Shown here in pieces: positions 57,743 to 64,000 of a stretch of 64,000 bases of DNA. A model generated the notes under the pieces. That model worked only from the letters and a program-made list of their open reading frames with translations. It searched no databases and was not told the origin of the DNA. This stretch comes from Pseudomonas monsensis. GTDB taxonomy: Bacteria > Pseudomonadota > Gammaproteobacteria > Pseudomonadales > Pseudomonadaceae. Numbering within the stretch: the stretch's first letter is position 1; each line of letters begins with the position of its first letter. Where the stretch lies: the NCBI RefSeq assembly GCF_014268495.2, contig NZ_CP077087.1, positions 3,909,501 through 3,973,500 on the forward strand, given 5' to 3'. The position numbers and the translations under genes are program-made.

Positions 57743-58710
57743 TGCAGCACCTCCGGCCGCTCGACATCGACCCAGACAAATTTATGCGGATCGAGGCGGG
57801 TTTCCTGATCCAGACGATAGGCCACCAGTTTGCCGTAGAGCACCGCGCTGTAATCGAGACACGCGAGGTTCGGGCGGATCGGCGCCGGTTGGCCGCTGCG
57901 CCAGTAGTGGCCGACGAACAGCAACGGCTCGTCGACGCCGTAGCGCAGCAGGTTGTTTTTTTCGCTGGAGCTCAGCGGCTTCTGCGCCACCGGCTCTGGC
58001 AATGCATCCGGCTGGAAGACGATGTCGCCGTAGGTTTTCGGGTCGTCTTCCCAGAATTTGGTGCGGAAGAACGAACGCACCAGACCGTCGCCGCTGGTCA
58101 TGGTCAGGCCATCCGGCAGGCGCATGTCGGTGCCGCGCAGCAGGCGATCAAACACGGTGCAGGCGAAGCTGCCGGGCACGGCCGAGGCCTGGAGAAAGTG
58201 TTCATCAATGCGCGCATCGGCGAACAGCCCGCGTAACGGTTCGATCAGGCTGGCATCCCAACAGGCGTGCACCACGCGGAAGCGCCCGGCATCCACCACC
58301 AGCGGCAGCTCGTAGAACCAGTTGAGGAAGTCGTGCCAGTCCCCCGGATGGTCTTCGAACTGGCTCAGGGTTTCGTGCAGCAGGCGCGCATGGCGCGGTG
58401 TGTGTTCGCGGACGAACTGCTTGCCGCTGCCCGGTGGCGCCGGCGTGCTCCAGCCGAGCGCGTTGAATTCGTGGTTGCCCATGATGCACAAGGCCTGGCC
58501 GGCCTCGACCATGTCGTGGACGATGTGCAGTGCCTCGCGGATTCGCGGGCCACGGTCAATGATGTCGCCGACGAACACGGCCATGCGCGATGGATGCCGC
58601 CAGACCCCGCCCTGCTTGTGGTAACCGAGACGGTCAAGCAGGTGTTCGAGGGTCAGGGCGCATCCGTGCACGTCACCAATCAGGTCATAACTGCGCGCGG
58701 GATCGAGCAT
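57739..58710 (-). CDS. Calcineurin-like metallophosphoesterase
   Basis: A 323-residue phosphoesterase with the full metal motif set: DVHGC (near 13), GDIIDRGP (near 48), GNHEFN (near 78), and a downstream His in VVHACWD. It is closest to the PrpE/ApaH-like branch acting on phosphoproteins or dinucleoside polyphosphates; the true substrate is not evident. Its ATG overlaps the nadK stop by one base and its stop overlaps the rhomboid start. Confidence 0.9.
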   Translation of the reverse strand: MLDPARSYDLIGDVHGCALTLEHLLDRLGYHKQGGVWRHPSRMAVFVGDIIDRGPRIREALHIVHDMVEAGQALCIMGNHEFNALGWSTPAPPGSGKQFVREHTPRHARLLHETLSQFEDHPGDWHDFLNWFYELPLVVDAGRFRVVHACWDASLIEPLRGLFADARIDEHFLQASAVPGSFACTVFDRLLRGTDMRLPDGLTMTSGDGLVRSFFRTKFWEDDPKTYGDIVFQPDALPEPVAQKPLSSSEKNNLLRYGVDEPLLFVGHYWRSGQPAPIRPNLACLDYSAVLYGKLVAYRLDQETRLDPHKFVWVDVERPEVLQ

Positions 58711-59600
58711 CAGTCGCCTCCACCACCCAACTTGCTGCCCCAGCCGAGCTTGGTCCGGCAGACTTCGTAATAGTTGTGGTCGAGCGGGTGAATCAGCCGC
58801 AGCTTCTGGGCTTTCTTGCTGACGGTGATGGTGTCGCCCGGCGCGCAGGTGAAGTGGTTCTGCCCGTCGCAGGAGACCTGCGGATAGATCTGCATGTTTT
58901 TCGACACGACGATTTTCAGCTCACTGTTGCCATCGACCACAATTGGCCGGCTCGACAACATATGGGGGTACATCGGCACAATCACAATGGCGTCGAGCTT
59001 GGGATGCATGATCGGCCCGCCGGCGGACAGCGCGTAGGCCGTGGAGCCGGTCGGGGTGGCGACGATCAGGCCGTCGGCCTTCTGGCTGCAAACGAACTGG
59101 CCGTCGATGTACAGCTCGAACTCGATCATCCGCGTCGATTTGCCCGGGTGCAGCACCACGTCGTTGAGTGCATCGCCCTGGCCGATGGCCTCGGCATGCC
59201 GGCGCACTTCGGCTTGCAGCAGGAAGCGGTTTTCCACCAGGTAATGGCCGTCGAGCACCTTGGCCACTTCGACTTCCAGCTCATCGGGGCGAATGTCGGT
59301 GAGAAAACCGAGGCTGCCACGGTTGATCCCGAGCACCGGAATATTGTGCTTGGCCAAGGCGCGCGCGGCGCCGAGCAGGCTGCCGTCACCGCCGACGACG
59401 ATGACCATGTCGCAGACTTCGCCGAGCATCTTGCGCGACGAGGTCTGCAGGCCGTGGCCCGGCAGGACTTCGGCGATGGTGTCTTCGAGAATCACGTGCA
59501 GGTGACGATCGAGCAGAAAGCGTTTCAGTCGGCGGACGGTATCCAGCACCTGGGAACTGCCCAGGCGACCGATGATGCCGATATTGCGAAATTGCTCCAT
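58710..59600 (-). CDS. nadK: NAD kinase
   Basis: A 296-residue enzyme that phosphorylates NAD to NADP in the cytosol. The nucleotide-binding GGDGS (near 72) is followed by GINRGSLGFLTD, the NDVVLHPG segment and the glycine-rich GLIVATPTGSTAYALSAGGP. I chose ATG 59600 because AGAGGTCCC lies upstream and it gives the usual MEQFRNIGIIG start; ATG 59636 only adds a short tail. It heads the operon nadK - phosphoesterase - rhomboid - DUF1315 - DUF2797 - pepN and is divergent from the DUF1853 gene. Confidence 0.97.
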   Translation of the reverse strand: MEQFRNIGIIGRLGSSQVLDTVRRLKRFLLDRHLHVILEDTIAEVLPGHGLQTSSRKMLGEVCDMVIVVGGDGSLLGAARALAKHNIPVLGINRGSLGFLTDIRPDELEVEVAKVLDGHYLVENRFLLQAEVRRHAEAIGQGDALNDVVLHPGKSTRMIEFELYIDGQFVCSQKADGLIVATPTGSTAYALSAGGPIMHPKLDAIVIVPMYPHMLSSRPIVVDGNSELKIVVSKNMQIYPQVSCDGQNHFTCAPGDTITVSKKAQKLRLIHPLDHNYYEVCRTKLGWGSKLGGGGD

Positions 59601-59715
59601 GGGACCTCTGCGGACAATCGAAAACGCGAAAAGCACGATTATGGGCGAAAGCCTGCGATAGACAAAATCCTTTCAGCCTCAAGGGTGTGCTCGTGTTTCA
59701 GGCTATGCTCGCAAG

Positions 59716-60666
59716 ATGATCCTGTTTCCCGATTTGCTCCAGCTGCCGCACCAATTACGCCATCCGGAAGTGCGGGATCTGGCGTGGGTGATTCTGGCGC
59801 CGCCGATGCTCGCCGCCACGCCGTGGCCGCAGCGTCATCCGCTGGCCGGCAGCGATTGGGTGCATGACCCGCAGCGACTGGAACACTGGTTGCGCGAGCT
59901 CGACCGCGACAGTTATGGCTTGCTGCATTGGCTGTCGCAGGCGCGCACCCGGCGCCTGGGCCTGTATTACGAACGGTTGTGGCAGTTTGCGGTGGAGCAC
60001 GCGCCGGGCATCGAATTGATCGCCGCCAACCTGCCGATCCGCCGCGAAGGCCACACCCTCGGCGAACTGGACATGCTGCTGCGAGACCGCGACGGGGTGC
60101 ATCATCTGGAGCTGGCGATCAAGTTGTACCTCGGGCCGCAGCACGGTGACGGACGGGATCCGGCGCAGTGGCTGGGGCCCGGATGCCATGACCGGCTGGA
60201 CCGCAAACTGGCACATCTGGCCGAGCATCAATTGCCGATATCGGCCCGTCCGGAAAGCCGCGAGGCGCTGGCGACGCTGGGCATCGGGGTGTTCAGTGCG
60301 CAGCTGTGGCTGGGCGGATACCTGCTGTACCCGTGGCCCGGTGAGGCCGAATCGCCGAAAGGCGCACATCCGCAACACCTGCGTGGCAGTTGGCTGCATC
60401 AAAAAGACTGGCCGGCCTTTGTCGATCAGCGCCCGGCCGGACGCTGGCAACCGCTGCCACGCCACGCCTGGCTCGCACCGGCGCATTATCCGGCGGACCA
60501 GACCTGGAGCCACGCACACTTGCAGATGTGGCTGGATGACCTGGAACCCCTGGCCCCGGCGCAACTGATGGTGCGCCTGATCGAGAATGCACGGGGCGAA
60601 TGGGAAGAGGCGGAGCGATTGTTTCTGGTGTCGGATCTTTGGCCGAATGTGCCGGGTCAGGCCTGA
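59716..60666 (+). CDS. DUF1853 family protein
   Basis: A 316-residue protein of the DUF1853 family (LRHPEVRDLAWVILAPPML, LGLYYERLWQFAVEHAPGI, GELDMLLRDRDGVHHLELAIKLYL). The ELDMLL...HHLELAIKLYL pattern resembles the core of PD-(D/E)XK nucleases (E...D...E-x-K), so a nuclease-like fold is possible; this is inference. It is divergent from nadK, a conserved neighbour in pseudomonads as far as I recall. A REP pair follows. Confidence 0.88.
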   Translation: MILFPDLLQLPHQLRHPEVRDLAWVILAPPMLAATPWPQRHPLAGSDWVHDPQRLEHWLRELDRDSYGLLHWLSQARTRRLGLYYERLWQFAVEHAPGIELIAANLPIRREGHTLGELDMLLRDRDGVHHLELAIKLYLGPQHGDGRDPAQWLGPGCHDRLDRKLAHLAEHQLPISARPESREALATLGIGVFSAQLWLGGYLLYPWPGEAESPKGAHPQHLRGSWLHQKDWPAFVDQRPAGRWQPLPRHAWLAPAHYPADQTWSHAHLQMWLDDLEPLAPAQLMVRLIENARGEWEEAERLFLVSDLWPNVPGQA

Positions 60667-60690
60667 GATTTTTAGCGCCTGAACCGGCCC

Positions 60691-60782
60691 CTTCGCGAGC
60701 AAGCTCGCTCCCACATTTGGACTGCATTTCAAATGTAGGGAGAGGCGATACACTCCCCTGTGGGAGCGAGCTTGCTCGCGAA
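60691..60782. repeat. REP pair between DUF1853 and arsB-type genes
   Basis: TTCGCGAGCAAGCTCGCTCC (near 60691-60716) and its inverted copy (near 60757-60782) sit between convergent gene ends and may act as a bidirectional stop or mRNA end stabiliser. Confidence 0.9.
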
Positions 60783-60796
60783 CGGGCCGACTCGGT

Positions 60797-62080
60797 CTAA
60801 AGGGATAACCGCAGAGCCAAAGCCGCCAAGGTAATCAACAGCACCGGCACCGTCAGCACAATCCCCACCTTGAAGTAATACCCCCAACCAATGTGGATCC
60901 CCTTGCGCTCCAGCACATGCAACCACAACAACGTGGCCAGGCTGCCGATCGGCGTAATCTTTGGCCCCAGGTCACTGCCAATCACGTTGGCGTAAATCAT
61001 CGCTTCCTTGACCACCCCGCTCGCCTGACTGGCATCAATCGACAACAACCCGATCAACACCGTCGGCAAGTTGTTCATGATCGACGACAGCAACGCCGTC
61101 AGCACACCGGTGCCCAGCGCCGCGCCCCACACGCCATGCTCGCCGAACACATCCAGCCAACCGGCCAGATACCCGGTCAGCCCGGCATTACGCAGGCCAT
61201 AGACCACCAGGTACATGCCCAGCGAGAAAATCACGATCTGCCACGGCGCTTCTTTCATCACCTTGCGCGTGGAAATCTTGTGGCCGCGGGCAGCGATGCA
61301 AAGCAACAGCGCGGCGCACACCGCGGAAATCGCACTGATCGGAATGCCCAGTGGCTCCAGCGCAAAACAACCAATGAGGAGGATTACCAACACTGCCCAA
61401 CCGGCGTAGAACGTGGCTTTATCGTGAATCGCAGTTTCTGGGTGTTCGAGTTGTTCAGGGTCGTAAGCCGCCGGAATGTCGCGGCGAAAAAACCACAGCA
61501 ACATGCCCAGCGTCGCCGCAACGCTGACAACGTTGACCGGCACCATCACCGCCGCATAGCGGTTGAAGCCGATGTGAAAGAAGTCTGCCGAGACAATATT
61601 GACCAGGTTCGATACCACCAGCGGCAGGCTCGCGGTGTCGGCGATAAAACCTGCCCCCATCACGAACGCCAGGGTTGCCGCCGGTGAAAAACGCAGCGCC
61701 AGCAGCATGGAGATGACGATGGGCGTCAGGATCAGCGCCGCGCCGTCATTGGCGAACAGCGCCGACACCAGCGCACCGAGCAGCACCATAAAAGCAAACA
61801 GCTTGCGTCCGCTGCCCCGCCCCCAGCGCGCCACATGCAACGCGGCCCAGGCAAAGAACCCGGCTTCGTCGAGCAACAGGCTGATGATGATCAGCGCGAC
61901 GAACGTGCCGGTGGCGTTCCAGATGATCTGCCACACCAGCGGGATATCGCTCAGGTGAACGACACCGAAGATCAGCGCCAGTACGGCGCCAAGCGTCGCA
62001 CTCCAGCCGACGCCGAGGCCTTTGGGTTGCCAGATGACAAGGGTAATGGTCAGCAGGAAAATCAGTGACGCAGCGAGCAT
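60797..62080 (-). CDS. arsB: ArsB-type arsenite/antimonite efflux transporter
   Basis: A 427-residue, about 12-span inner-membrane transporter. MLAASLIFLLTITLVIWQPKGLGVGW, LLDEAGFFAWAALHVARWGRG, LGALVSALFANDGAALILTPIV and SSIMNNLPTVLIGLLSI all match the ArsB/NhaD-like family. ATG 62080 gives the family's usual length; the in-frame start at 62119 adds 13 residues and crosses the upstream REP. No arsR, arsC or arsH lies nearby on this side, so either it is a solo transporter or the family assignment is broader than arsenite. A flavin reductase gene lies upstream on the same strand, separated by a REP pair. Confidence 0.88.
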   Translation of the reverse strand: MLAASLIFLLTITLVIWQPKGLGVGWSATLGAVLALIFGVVHLSDIPLVWQIIWNATGTFVALIIISLLLDEAGFFAWAALHVARWGRGSGRKLFAFMVLLGALVSALFANDGAALILTPIVISMLLALRFSPAATLAFVMGAGFIADTASLPLVVSNLVNIVSADFFHIGFNRYAAVMVPVNVVSVAATLGMLLWFFRRDIPAAYDPEQLEHPETAIHDKATFYAGWAVLVILLIGCFALEPLGIPISAISAVCAALLLCIAARGHKISTRKVMKEAPWQIVIFSLGMYLVVYGLRNAGLTGYLAGWLDVFGEHGVWGAALGTGVLTALLSSIMNNLPTVLIGLLSIDASQASGVVKEAMIYANVIGSDLGPKITPIGSLATLLWLHVLERKGIHIGWGYYFKVGIVLTVPVLLITLAALALRLSL

Positions 62081-62123
62081 CCGCAACAGCCTTAATAAAT
62101 GGAAAATAAGCCAAACCACAAAA

Positions 62124-62212
62124 ATGTGGGAACGAGCTTGCTCGCGAAAGCGAACTGTCAGTCACCAAAGGTGTGGCTGATGGCCCTTTCGCGAGTAAGC
62201 TCGCTCCCACAT
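62124..62212. repeat. REP pair between flavin reductase and arsB-type genes
   Basis: ATGTGGGAACGAGCTTGCTC (62124-62143, arm continuing to 62150) and its inverted partner at 62186-62212. It lies between two genes on the same strand, so it may decouple their mRNA levels. Confidence 0.9.
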
Positions 62213-62242
62213 GATCTCTGTTTTACCGCCGATCTGACCAGA

Positions 62243-62800
62243 TTATTTCTTGTGTTGCTCCACGAACTGCCCATACGCATTGATGAAATTCTGCAGGAAT
62301 GGTTTCACCGAGTCGCTCAACTTGCCCGCCTCGTCAAATGCCGAACCCGCGCCACCCAGATACGCTTCCGGCTGCTGCATGCACGGCACATTGAGAAACA
62401 CGAAGGACTGACGCAGATGCTGGTTGGCGCCAAAACCGCCAATCGCCCCCGGCGACACGCTGATTACCGCACCCGGCTTACCGCTCCAGACGCTTTTGCC
62501 ATACGGCCGTGAACCCACGTCAATCGCATTCTTCAACGGTGCCGGCACCGAGCGGTTATATTCCGGGGTGACAAACAGCACCGCGTCGGAAGAGCCTACT
62601 TCTTGGCGGAAAGTGCTGTAGGCTGCCGGCGGTGAATCGCCGTCAATGTCTTCGTTATAGAGTGGCAGGTCGCCAATTTCGACAATCTTCAGTTTGAGGT
62701 TCGCCGGTGCCAGCTCGGCCAGCGCCAGTGCGACTTTGCGGTTGATCGATGCTTTGCGCAGGCTGCCGACGACTACAGCGACGTTGTAGACATTGCTCAT
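62243..62800 (-). CDS. NADPH-dependent FMN reductase (chromate/quinone reductase type)
   Basis: A 185-residue flavodoxin-fold oxidoreductase. The FMN phosphate loop GSLRKASINRK is near residue 12 and TPEYNRSVPAPLKNAID is near 78, both diagnostic of the NADPH-dependent FMN reductase family (ChrR, YieF, ArsH relatives). Enzymes of this type reduce quinones and can reduce chromate or organoarsenicals. Being next to an ArsB-type gene makes an arsenic link conceivable, but the sequence alone does not show it. Confidence 0.92.
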   Translation of the reverse strand: MSNVYNVAVVVGSLRKASINRKVALALAELAPANLKLKIVEIGDLPLYNEDIDGDSPPAAYSTFRQEVGSSDAVLFVTPEYNRSVPAPLKNAIDVGSRPYGKSVWSGKPGAVISVSPGAIGGFGANQHLRQSFVFLNVPCMQQPEAYLGGAGSAFDEAGKLSDSVKPFLQNFINAYGQFVEQHKK

Positions 62801-62983
62801 GGAAGACTCTCGACTGTCCGTGGGAAGAGCCTGTAGTTATAGATGATTCGATGACAGTTTCACCAGCGCGCAAGGGAAATTCCTCCGCACTGATTATTTT
62901 TTTCCTGTAGGAAAACTTACAGGGCTTGATGAAGGTCTACCAAGCCGCAAATCAAGCGTTTTATCTCCAGAGGTTCTAAGCAG

Positions 62984-63220
62984 ATGGCAGCAGTACTCGT
63001 CGGTCAGTTCCATGCAAGAGATGCGGAAGGCCGCGTTTATTCCGTGCATGAGTTCCAGGAATCCACCCCGTCGGCAGACGGTCTCACCGGCATGGAGCCT
63101 GTCACCACCTACAAACTGGCGATTGGCGATCGCGTCAAAAAGCTCAGTGACAATGAGTTTTTGCTGGTTCAGTCGGACATCACCCTGATCCGCGAACCCG
63201 AGCCAACCGTCGCTCAATAA
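62984..63220 (+). CDS. Small conserved hypothetical protein
   Basis: A 78-residue protein I cannot name. It reads as a compact beta-rich domain (VLVGQFHARDAEGRVYSVHEFQ, YKLAIGDRVKKLSDNEFLLVQSDITL) with no signal peptide or membrane segment. AGAGG precedes the ATG. Upstream is an inverted repeat, CCTGTA-N8-TACAGG (about 62906-62925). Its wording resembles small proteins seen near other pseudomonad metabolic genes, but its role is unknown. Confidence 0.8.
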   Translation: MAAVLVGQFHARDAEGRVYSVHEFQESTPSADGLTGMEPVTTYKLAIGDRVKKLSDNEFLLVQSDITLIREPEPTVAQ

Positions 63221-63305
63221 CACCTCGTTATGAGCAGAAGTCATATGCGCAGAGTTGGGGTAGGATTCAGCCTCTGACCCCACCTGCTGAACATGGACTT
63301 CACGC

Positions 63306-64000
63306 ATGCGTTTACGTCATATCGAAGTGATTCGGGCGCTCTTGCAGACCGGTCACCTGGGCACGGCCGCCGAATGGCTGCAATTGCCGCTGACCGACGT
63401 TGAAGCGCGCTTGCGTGAAGCCGAGAGTGAGTTGGGGTTCATGCTGTTCGCCAGCGTGCGCGGACGCTTGCAGGCAACGCCCGAAGCCCGGGCATTGCAG
63501 GTGGAAATCGCCCATGTCTATGAAGCGCTGGAGCCAGTGCAGCGTCTGGCCAGCAGCCTCAAGCAATACCTCGCCCCGCCCCTGCGCATCATCGGCACTC
63601 CGCCGCTGGCGCAACAATTACTGCCACAAAGCCTTGCCGCCCTGCGCCGGCGCCTGCCTGACGCACCGTGCACCTTGCTTGGCGCATCAACCCGCGACAT
63701 CGTCCGCAGCCTGTTGCTGCGCGAAAGCGATCTGGGCCTGAGCCTGCACGACCCCGAACACCCCGACATCCACGCCCGGCCACTGGCCCAAGGCAAGTTG
63801 CAGTTGCTCGCTCCCCACGGCTGGCTGCAACCGAAGCAAAAGTACATTTCCCTGCAGGACCTCGCCGGTCAGGCGATGATCGGCCTCGAAGGCCACGACC
63901 CGCTGAGCCCGGCACTGGAAAACAAGCTCCAGGCCCTGCGGCCTGTGCCGAGCATCCAGACCCGGGTGCAAACCCACCAGATGATGCGCAGCATGGTCGA
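63306..64000 (+). CDS. LysR-family transcriptional regulator (3' end beyond window)
   Basis: At least 231 residues are in the window. The N-terminus is a LysR-type winged helix (LRHIEVIRALLQTGHLGTAAEWL, ESELGFMLFASVRGRLQATPEA). It is followed by an inducer-binding domain (LRIIGTPPLAQQLLPQSLAALRRRLP..., DLGLSLHDPEHPDIHARPLAQGKL). ATG 63306 places the helix-turn-helix at the start, as in the family. The target and ligand cannot be told, because the neighbour it might regulate lies beyond the right edge. Confidence 0.92.
   Translation, partial: MRLRHIEVIRALLQTGHLGTAAEWLQLPLTDVEARLREAESELGFMLFASVRGRLQATPEARALQVEIAHVYEALEPVQRLASSLKQYLAPPLRIIGTPPLAQQLLPQSLAALRRRLPDAPCTLLGASTRDIVRSLLLRESDLGLSLHDPEHPDIHARPLAQGKLQLLAPHGWLQPKQKYISLQDLAGQAMIGLEGHDPLSPALENKLQALRPVPSIQTRVQTHQMMRSMV

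Noticed and set aside
38602..62212. The many short palindromes as CRISPR repeats
   Set aside because: They are unevenly spaced, occur as inverted pairs, and have the CGGGCTTGC-type core of Pseudomonas REP elements; no cas gene is present.

Overview
The window is a stretch of a Pseudomonas chromosome, most likely from the P. fluorescens group and possibly its P. koreensis subgroup. Three things point there: strong GC-rich third-position codon use, many Pseudomonas-type REP palindromes, and a lipopeptide synthetase of a kind known from that group.

Bases 1-40,200 form a cyclic lipopeptide locus. Three collinear non-ribosomal peptide synthetase genes run leftwards on the minus strand. They carry 2, 4 and 5 modules (30882-37295, 17650-30663, and 17653 to beyond the left edge), 11 modules in all, and end in a tandem pair of thioesterases. 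Reading the adenylation-pocket residues by eye gives Leu - acidic (Asp?) - Thr - Leu - Leu - Ser - Leu - Ser - Leu - Ile/Val - acidic (Asp?). Placing the dual epimerisation/condensation domains against the plain LCL domains gives D residues at positions 1-6 and 8 and L residues at 7, 9, 10 and 11. This matches the published amphisin family and fits lokisin/anikasin-type compounds best. A LuxR-type regulator and an OprM/NodT-type outer-membrane lipoprotein are divergently transcribed next to the first synthetase gene. A MacAB-type exporter, if present, would lie beyond the left edge.

Bases 40,300-48,000 are accessory. They hold a copper-delivery pair (SCO1/SenC and PCuAC), a small membrane protein, a membrane protein/XRE regulator pair with a candidate operator, a 911-residue Ig-like protein behind a perfect 22-bp palindrome, a small Pseudomonas protein behind a leader that looks like structured RNA, and an orphan NitT/TauT-type substrate-binding protein.

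Bases 48,300-64,000 are housekeeping. They hold an LTA-synthase-like sulfatase, katG, and a tightly packed minus-strand operon (nadK - phosphoesterase - rhomboid - yeaC-like DUF1315 - DUF2797 - pepN). After these come a DUF1853 gene, an ArsB-type transporter with a flavin reductase, a small hypothetical gene and a LysR regulator cut by the right edge. REP elements separate most of these units. I saw no tRNA, rRNA, CRISPR array, insertion sequence or prophage gene.

The most interesting signals are: (i) a nearly identical ~1.65-kb A-T block shared by modules 6 and 8, which suggests how position 8 became Ser; (ii) changed motif residues in two condensation domains; (iii) two RsmA/E-like sites before the luxR gene; and (iv) the structured leader and palindromic elements of the accessory region.
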